A DNA stretch of 31,702 nt, taken from NCBI GenBank assembly GCA_035527455.1, contig DATLAN010000242.1, positions 1 to 31,702 of the forward strand, given 5' to 3'. A program made the position numbers and the translations under genes. Position 1 is the first letter of the stretch, and every line of letters begins with the position of its first letter. Below, in pieces: positions 26,469-31,702 of the stretch. The stretch is from DATLAN01 sp035527455 (GTDB lineage: Bacteria; Planctomycetota; Planctomycetia; Pirellulales; Thermoguttaceae). A model generated the notes under the pieces. The model was not told where the DNA came from. It was given only the letters and a program-made list of their open reading frames with translations, and made no database searches.

Positions 26469-28674
26469 GCGGCGCGAACCGCTCGACGGCCCGCTCGACA
26501 CGGGCAACGGCCCGATTCGTCTCTTTCGTGTTATCGACCAGCTTGTCGAGTTGCTTCCCGCCACCGCCCCCGAGCCGGGAAGCCGCCGCCGCTGAAAACG
26601 TGCCGGTGACGGATAGCTTGGGATCGATCGCAGCACGCTTCAAGAGGTCGCGCTGAAGGTCGAACTTACGGGTGATCCCCGAAAAGTCATAGCCCGCCGC
26701 GGTAGCTTCTTGGATGGCCTTCCGCCGATCGAGTTCTAAAAGGGCAAGGTCTTTATTGAGACCCTCGAAGTTCGCCTCGATGTCGAGCCGCGCAATATCG
26801 TCGGCCAGGCCGGCCTCGAAGTCCGCCGCGGCTTCGGCCGCTTCCTTGGCGTAACGGGCTTTAACCAGGGCCTCTTCTTGCCACTGCGTAGCGCGTAGCC
26901 GAAGGGTCTCGCGGCCCGCCCGCTCGGCCTCGGTGATTTCCGCCTCGTATTTGAGTTGGATCAACCGTAGTTCGCGCTGTTGCTCGTCGTCGATCCAGCC
27001 GGCGACGATTTCCGAAAAGCGCCGTTGTTCCGCCTCCCAAGCCTCCGCCTCCTGGGCGATTCCTTCGCCGCCCGTAACGCCGCCGCCGGCCGGCATCGAC
27101 TTCAAGTCGGCCAGCATGGAGCCGGCCTGGGTGTTGGCTTTCGCTTGTTCCGCCGCCGCCCCATAAGCTTCGCGCGTTGCGGTCCGTAATTCGGCAAGCA
27201 CCTCGCCCTTGGATGTACCAGTCAGCACGCCGGTAACGGCCTTCCTGGCGGTGGCTATCGTGAGTTTGCCGGACTCTAGGTCGAGGGCGGTTTGCGCGTA
27301 ATCGTCGGCCTCTTTCTTCAGCGCACGATAGGCCGCCGCGCCGTCGGCCAGTTGCTTCTTAAGGCTGACTTGCGTTTGCAGAACCATTGCGTCGGTCATC
27401 TTCGCCATCAAGCCGGCAGTGCTGCCCGCCGCGGTCCCGATGGCGTCGATTTCGCGCGTCAGGCCCGGATAAGCGCCCTTCAATTCCCGGGCGATCGCCA
27501 AGGCTTCCGCCTGGTCGAGGTTGCTCTTGCCCTGCTTGGTGCGCAACTCTTCAAGCCGCTTCACCTTAGCCGACAGGGCTTCGGCCTCGCCGCGCATCGC
27601 GTCGGCCGAAACGCGCGTCACTGAATTTGCGCGATTGAGTTCGCCGGTGAATTTTCTGAGTACCATCCCCCAATCCACGAATAGGGTCGCGACGGCCGCT
27701 ACGGCGGTTGCTAGAATGACGAATGGGTGTTTCGTCACCGCTGCCAAGGCAACCCGGAAGGCAATGAGGGCAGTGCTAACAACCCGCAGGGCGGTCCCCA
27801 TGACAACCATCGCGGCGCCGGCAGTAATCAACCCGGCCGCCATCTTCAGCATATTGACGACGACCTGCTGGTTACGTTGTACCCACTGCCCGATGACTTT
27901 CACGATATTCGCCACCCGGGAAACCAACGGGGTCAAGATCGGCAGTAGCGCGCTGCCGATCGCTACGGCAGTATCGCTGACTCGAGCTTTGAGCGCCTTC
28001 ATCTGGTTGGCGAAGCTACCCGCGGTCCGAAGGGCATCGCCCTGGGCGGCCGTTGTGCCGCGCATGATGATTGCCAAGCGGGCTTGCACCTTCTGTTGGT
28101 CGGTGCCCGCCTTGATTCCTTGATTCAGGAGTTCCTGCTTAACGGCTGCCTCGGACACGATAACGCCGTATTTCTTCATTACCTCGCCGGAGCCGGTAAG
28201 CGCGGCGTGCAGGTCGCGTAAGGCGTCGTCGTCTGCCGCGTGGTTGAACGAAGCAAGATCAACGGCCAGCTGCGTCACCTGCTGACTCATCGCAAGCGCG
28301 GCCCCTTCATCGAATCCAAGCGGGACGAAAAGGTCTTGACTGCCAGCCATAAAGTCGGCAATTTGCTGTTTCGAGCGCCCAAGTGTTCCGGCCAGGTTGT
28401 CGCTCCACGCCTTAACGGTTGTCGCATTCCGACCGAAGACTGTATCGAATTTTCCCATCGTCTCGGCCATGTCGCTGGCGGCCTTCACGGCTCCGGCAAG
28501 CGGCGCGGCCATCGCGCCACCGAGGGCCAGGAAGCGGGCGCCAACCGCTTGCACGCCCGCCCCGAACGCGCGAAGTTTCGCCTGCGCGCTGGCGAGCCCC
28601 TTATTGAGTTTGCCGTCTTGCGTGTAGAGTTCCACGTAAGCCCGGCCGGCTTTCACGTCACGTGTTCCCGCCAT
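26458..28674 (-). CDS. Phage tail tape measure protein
   Basis: 738 residues from ATG 28674. The N-terminus KLNKGLASAQAKLRAFGAGV and the Ala/Gly-rich stretch to about residue 65 lead into a TP901-type tape measure core (about 65-260), with ETMGKFDTVFGRNATTVKAW, ALTGSGEVMKKYGVIVSEAA and SDTAVAIGSALLPILTPLV. A hydrophobic section follows (about 270-335), then long charged helices (about 340-690), and a compact end, GTFSAAAASRLGGGGGKQLD. This protein sets tail length in siphophages and is ejected with DNA; at about 1.5 angstrom per residue it would specify a tail of about 110 nm. It follows the capsid gene by only 201 bp, with no connector or tail-tube genes between, which is unusual. No strong ribosome binding site precedes the ATG. 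Confidence 0.92.
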   Translation of the reverse strand: MAGTRDVKAGRAYVELYTQDGKLNKGLASAQAKLRAFGAGVQAVGARFLALGGAMAAPLAGAVKAASDMAETMGKFDTVFGRNATTVKAWSDNLAGTLGRSKQQIADFMAGSQDLFVPLGFDEGAALAMSQQVTQLAVDLASFNHAADDDALRDLHAALTGSGEVMKKYGVIVSEAAVKQELLNQGIKAGTDQQKVQARLAIIMRGTTAAQGDALRTAGSFANQMKALKARVSDTAVAIGSALLPILTPLVSRVANIVKVIGQWVQRNQQVVVNMLKMAAGLITAGAAMVVMGTALRVVSTALIAFRVALAAVTKHPFVILATAVAAVATLFVDWGMVLRKFTGELNRANSVTRVSADAMRGEAEALSAKVKRLEELRTKQGKSNLDQAEALAIARELKGAYPGLTREIDAIGTAAGSTAGLMAKMTDAMVLQTQVSLKKQLADGAAAYRALKKEADDYAQTALDLESGKLTIATARKAVTGVLTGTSKGEVLAELRTATREAYGAAAEQAKANTQAGSMLADLKSMPAGGGVTGGEGIAQEAEAWEAEQRRFSEIVAGWIDDEQQRELRLIQLKYEAEITEAERAGRETLRLRATQWQEEALVKARYAKEAAEAAADFEAGLADDIARLDIEANFEGLNKDLALLELDRRKAIQEATAAGYDFSGITRKFDLQRDLLKRAAIDPKLSVTGTFSAAAASRLGGGGGKQLDKLVDNTKETNRAVARVERAVERFAPQFT

Positions 28675-28698
28675 TAGTGTATTTACCCTATGAAAGAG

Positions 28699-28729
28699 AA
28701 AAAGTCCCGCCGCCCGGCCGAAACCGGGC
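28699..28729 (-). terminator. Terminator-like hairpin between capsid and tape measure genes
   Basis: On the minus strand a 6-bp GC stem, GCCCGG/CCGGGC (28729-28724 with 28717-28712), is followed 8 nt later by TTTTT (28703-28699). The gap before the T-run makes it imperfect. It could limit read-through from the capsid gene. Confidence 0.35.
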
Positions 28730-28875
28730 AGCGGGGAGTCAAAGTTCCGCCGTTCGAGGAGTAACCGAACAGCAGCATCACAAGGAAGAACCGGTGTTAT
28801 GTTTTACCAGGCACGGCCGGCTCGCCTGGGGTCTGCTGAACTGTTGTCCCGGTCAGCGTCGGGCGAAGATGATTG

Positions 28876-30945
28876 TTAGGCGCCGGCGCCCGTGGATTTG
28901 ACGGCCCCTTGCGGATCGCAGCACGCGAAACCGAAGTCGGCGTAGCCCCTGTACTGGACACCCAGCGTGTTAAAGTCCGCGTCGGCTTGCTCGACAACCG
29001 GGGTGGTCAGGCCGTTCAGGAATGCGGCGATGAACGCGCTGGGGCCGACCCCGGGCTGCGCGAACAGGTACCACTGCGTTGTCGAGTTGCCCGTGTAGTT
29101 CGCGTTGGAAATGTAGGGCACGACTTGCGGCCGGTATTTTCCACCGTAGACGTTGCCGCCGGGCGACGTCGTGACGGCTTCGCCAGTTCCTCCCACCACT
29201 ACGTTTGTCGAGGCGAAGAGGGAGTCGGCCAAAGCCTCGAGCGCGGGCGGAACGACCATGTGTTTCGGCTCGACCAGGATCGGTTCGCCGTCCTCATCGA
29301 CAAGGTTCCGCATGGTCTTGACGCCGACACCCAGCCCGTCGAGGCCTAACACGTCGGTGATGAGGTTCCCATTGGCCTCCGAGAAGTGGCTGCTGGCATT
29401 ACCCAAAACCAAGGTCCAGAAAACCGACTCCATCTTCAGGCCGGCGCCGCGGGCGATGATCCGCGGCAGTTCGTCTAGGGCGGAGAGGTCATCATTGATG
29501 ATGTCGGGTCGCGTGATTGCGTACATTTTGGCGTACGTCGAAATTTGGTACGTCGCCGCGGAGTCCGTGAAATAACCGTGCTTGATTTCGCCGGCCGGGC
29601 CCAGTTCGCCGAACATGGCGTTCCGGCCGATGAGGCGAACGGCTTTCGACTCCTTGAAGTCGGTCGCCGAAACCCGCCGGCACAACGTCAGGCAGGACAA
29701 TGGTAGTCTCGCCCACTGATCCAAGAGGATTTTGTTTTGCGTGCCGGAAACGATATTAGCGATGCTGGCCGTTGAAAACGCCGCGCGAATAAGTTGGGTA
29801 CGATCGCGGGGCGGCTCCTGCCCGTTGGCGTGAAACGCCGCTTGGAGGATTTCCACCAGGCTGGTCGCCCTCATATCGCGTGCGCTCTGGGTGATCTGAT
29901 CGCCAAACGCCCGGGCCGCCACGTCTTCGGAACCGAGGTGGCAAAGCAACGCCGCTTGCAGCATCGCCGTGGGTTCGCCGCCGGGTAGGTCTCGGGTGCT
30001 GGCGTGGATGAACACGCCCTTCGGGCGCTCGGCGCGCATCAGGTCGGCCTCGAAGATCGCAGCCGCCTTGATATACTCGGCTTCCAGCCGCGGCGCCGGC
30101 CACTCCGAGGATAAGGCCTGCGCTTTCAGTTCGGCGGCCTGCCGCCTGGCGGTCGCCTGCAACGGCTGCAACTTTGCCGAGTCCACCCGTCCGGTGAATT
30201 CGGCGGCTTTCGCCTGCAACGTCGAAACGTGCATTTCATAGGCGCGCACCACGCCCGGGACGTCGAACGCCGGTGGGGCCACGGCTTGAACACCGCCAGC
30301 CCTGATAAGCCGATCGTCGTAAATGGCTCGCAATCGTGCCGTTTGGTCCTCGCGTAAGTTCGCAAGGACCATGCCGTTTGCCTTAATCCATTGTTCAAAG
30401 TTCATTGTGTCGTCTCCAAATTTTGCAGAAATAGTAACGGAATTTGCGGAATCAGCGCCGACGGCCACGATCGAGACTTCGCGGAGTCGGCCGGAGCGGA
30501 TGATGGTCGCGCCACCCGCGGGTGCGACCAGGTCTTGATTGTTGACGCGGAACGCTTCGCCGGCCCGAACCTCGACGCGCGAATCGGGCATGTAGCCGAC
30601 TGACGCCTGAAGGTTTACCTTCGCGCGGCCGAGGGCGATCACCTTCGCACCGCCCGGAGTGGCGTCGGTCAGGATTCCCGAAAAAAGCAGTCGGCCAGCG
30701 TTCACCACTGCGCGGCCCGATCCGGCGATGCTGTCTAAGTCGTCCTGGTGGCCCACAAGGACCGGCACGTCGGCGGCCACGTCGGCGCCGGCCAGGTCGA
30801 TGACCACGGGGCCCCAACCGGGTAGCGACATCAAGCCGCCGCTGTAAATCGTGCCGTCGATGCGTGGTTGCTTCGCCGCGGCGGCCTGTAGTTCGACCAC
30901 GCCAGGGAATGTGAGGAGTGGGGGGGTGAGGGTATCTGAGGGCAT
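28876..30945 (-). CDS. Prohead protease / major capsid protein fusion
   Basis: 689 residues from ATG 30945, which has GGAG 8 nt upstream; a longer TTG start is not needed. The first 175 residues look like a phage prohead protease: His66 in VLVGHQDD, Ser115 in LQASVGY, and the REVSIVAVGAD strand at 155-165. After a helical scaffold-like stretch (about 180-330, Ala- and Gln-rich) comes a capsid domain (about 370-689) with IGRNAMFGELGPAGEIKHGY, ITRPDIINDDLSALDELPRI and GAGLKMESVFWTLVLGN, as in HK97-fold capsid proteins of such fusions. The protease would free the capsid part during head maturation. Fused protease-capsid genes are known in phages, including planctomycete prophages. Domain limits are estimates. 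Confidence 0.9.
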   Translation of the reverse strand: MPSDTLTPPLLTFPGVVELQAAAAKQPRIDGTIYSGGLMSLPGWGPVVIDLAGADVAADVPVLVGHQDDLDSIAGSGRAVVNAGRLLFSGILTDATPGGAKVIALGRAKVNLQASVGYMPDSRVEVRAGEAFRVNNQDLVAPAGGATIIRSGRLREVSIVAVGADSANSVTISAKFGDDTMNFEQWIKANGMVLANLREDQTARLRAIYDDRLIRAGGVQAVAPPAFDVPGVVRAYEMHVSTLQAKAAEFTGRVDSAKLQPLQATARRQAAELKAQALSSEWPAPRLEAEYIKAAAIFEADLMRAERPKGVFIHASTRDLPGGEPTAMLQAALLCHLGSEDVAARAFGDQITQSARDMRATSLVEILQAAFHANGQEPPRDRTQLIRAAFSTASIANIVSGTQNKILLDQWARLPLSCLTLCRRVSATDFKESKAVRLIGRNAMFGELGPAGEIKHGYFTDSAATYQISTYAKMYAITRPDIINDDLSALDELPRIIARGAGLKMESVFWTLVLGNASSHFSEANGNLITDVLGLDGLGVGVKTMRNLVDEDGEPILVEPKHMVVPPALEALADSLFASTNVVVGGTGEAVTTSPGGNVYGGKYRPQVVPYISNANYTGNSTTQWYLFAQPGVGPSAFIAAFLNGLTTPVVEQADADFNTLGVQYRGYADFGFACCDPQGAVKSTGAGA

Positions 30946-30973
30946 AAAGTAAACTCCGTAAGTTAGAGGGTGA

Positions 30974-30990
30974 TTTCGCAAAATGCGAAA
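30974..30990. promoter_or_regulatory. Operator-like inverted repeat upstream of the capsid gene
   Basis: TTTCGCA-AAA-TGCGAAA has perfect 7-bp arms with a 3-nt centre, 29-45 nt upstream of the capsid start. The placement fits a repressor or activator site for the late genes. The binder is unknown. Confidence 0.45.
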
Positions 30991-31096
30991 GTAAGTGTGT
31001 TGTAGTCCGCCACTCTTCCCGCAGGCATAGACTACCGCGTAACCCCCCGAAAGAACCTACCGAATGTGGGGGGTGGCTTGGCTTAGTCCCCCGTTT

Positions 31097-31266
31097 GTAG
31101 GTGTGGGGAGACTTTTCTTGTCGCGCATCCTTCCCCACACGTCATCCGGCGGGACCAGTGGGGAGAGTGGGGAGTGGGCTCTTAAAAGGAGCCCTACTCT
31201 CCCCACTACTCCCAGGTCTGGGGCGTGCTCTCCCCAGTGCTCTTTCCCCACTCTCCCCACACCTAC
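31097..31266. repeat. Iteron-like cluster with nested inverted repeats (candidate replication origin)
   Basis: Eight TGGGGA/TCCCCA hexamers lie within 156 bp (forward at 31104, 31159, 31168; reverse at 31132, 31200, 31231, 31245, 31254). GTGGGGAGAGTGGGGA (31158-31173) is perfectly inverted at 31245-31260. GTAGGTGTGGGGAGA (31097-31111) is perfectly inverted at 31252-31266. GTGTGGGGA (31101-31109) is inverted at 31132-31140. A central hairpin GGGCTC-TTAAAAG-GAGCCC (31176-31194) has an A/T loop. Lying directly after a replicase-like gene, it suggests an origin or replication control site. Confidence 0.6.
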
Positions 31267-31280
31267 CATGAGGTTAAGAC

Positions 31281-31702
31281 TCACCCCGCCAAGGTAGCAA
31301 TCTTGAATCCTTCTAATGGGGTGTTGCGATTACCCTTAATAACGTGTGCCGATTCGATAAGGCCATCGGCGAGTAGGGAATTGATCGCCTCGTTGGCGCG
31401 GGTAGTCTGTAACCCGGCTGCATCACGAATGAATCGCCTTGTCTCCCCCTCCGGATGGTTGGCTAAAACTCTCAGGACATTCTGCCGATGGTCCTCGTTC
31501 CGGATTGCCGCCCGTGACTTCCCTTTGGCCGACGCGATAAGCGCGCTCAGATCAGCGTCGGTCACCTCGAGCGCGGCCGAGGTGACTGGGTTGTCGAATT
31601 CGTCGAACATCCCGGGCAGGTCAACCGTCACGAGTTCTAAGTTAAGAGGCAGCGGTAGTTCGGCATCCTTCATTTTCGTTGCCGTCAACGTCAATCCGGA
31701 TT
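31281..31702 (-). CDS. C-terminus of a probable RepA-like AAA helicase/primase-helicase (5' end outside window)
   Basis: The frame is open to the right edge, so the TTG at 31694 need not be the true start. The visible 139 codons begin LTLTATKMKDAELPLPLNLE, which resembles the strand pair near the end of RepA-type AAA ATPases, followed by a Pro/Asp-rich link (PGMFDEFDNPVTS). A winged-helix-like domain ends the protein: NVLRVLANHPEGETRRFIRD, LQTTRANEAINSLLADGLIE. Known relatives unwind DNA for plasmid, satellite and phage replication. No Walker motif can be checked because that part is outside the window, so the assignment is moderate. Rare TTA and CTA codons are used here. Confidence 0.6.
   Translation of the reverse strand, partial: SGLTLTATKMKDAELPLPLNLELVTVDLPGMFDEFDNPVTSAALEVTDADLSALIASAKGKSRAAIRNEDHRQNVLRVLANHPEGETRRFIRDAAGLQTTRANEAINSLLADGLIESAHVIKGNRNTPLEGFKIATLAG

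Larger units (their letters stand above)
30946..31280. other. Intergenic region between replicase-like gene and capsid
   Basis: 335 bp without a convincing gene. The part next to the capsid holds its ribosome binding site and operator-like repeat. The part next to the replicase is a dense array of TGGGGA motifs and nested inverted repeats. Confidence 0.6.
24066..31702. mobile_element. Integrated phage-like / satellite-like element at tRNA-Ile (right end outside window)
   Basis: Starting at the tRNA 3' half the window holds only mobile-element genes, all on the minus strand: integrase, small unknown gene, ParB-like remnant, tape measure, protease-capsid fusion, origin-like repeats and a replicase-like fragment. 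This is a tyrosine-recombinase element integrated into a tRNA gene. No terminase, portal, connector, tail-tube, baseplate or lysis gene is visible. The second attachment site must lie past 31702. Confidence 0.82.

Noticed and set aside
26469..26636. Upstream part of the HTH-containing frame as the start of a complete gene
   Set aside because: This part is the tape measure read out of frame; the HTH similarity begins only at the tape measure stop.
28797..28997. A 66-codon minus-strand frame as a head-completion gene between capsid and tape measure
   Set aside because: More than half of it overlaps the capsid gene in another frame, and its composition is low-complexity without motifs.

Overview
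The window looks like the chromosome of a planctomycete (probably the Pirellulales side of the phylum). It has high GC. Its dominant gene encodes a giant surface-type protein that opens with the LEPR-XLL-like motif RKLLIEPLEDRRLLA, a known signature of very large planctomycete proteins. It also has a YVTN propeller fused to a di-heme cytochrome c unit and a BD-FAE-type secreted esterase. Everything here was read by eye; no database search was run.

Region 1 (1-20199, minus strand): one uninterrupted reading frame of 6,733 codons that is still open at the left edge, so the gene's 3' end is outside the window. I checked the frame line by line and found no in-frame stop. The protein is acidic, beta-strand rich and full of Asp-rich loops. 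Its order is: LEPR-XLL-like N-terminus, a beta-strand domain, two colinear copies of a very large super-module, EF-hand-like loops, a Gly/Ser linker, an RTX-type GGxGxD block, and a long beta-solenoid-like stretch. Each super-module carries a 'ladder' of short Leu/Asp/Gly repeats, about 1,665 residues long in copy 1 and about 280 in copy 2.

Region 2 (20200-23965): an esterase on the minus strand, then a divergent intergenic region holding two different inverted-repeat elements, then the cytochrome/propeller gene on the plus strand. The second repeat ends 5 bp before that gene's start codon.

Region 3 (24034-31702): a tRNA-Ile(CAU) gene used as an attachment site, followed by an integrated phage-like element running off the right edge. 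All its genes are on the minus strand. From the right they are: the C-terminus of a probable RepA-like AAA helicase, a repeat-rich noncoding region that looks like a replication origin, a prohead protease/major capsid fusion, a tail tape measure protein, a ParB-like helix-turn-helix remnant, a small unknown gene with its own promoter, and a tyrosine integrase. The integrase's last 13 codons are the antisense strand of the tRNA. No terminase, portal, connector or tail-tube gene lies between these genes. The element is therefore either a reduced satellite-like prophage or a decayed one, and the sequence beyond 31702 would decide.
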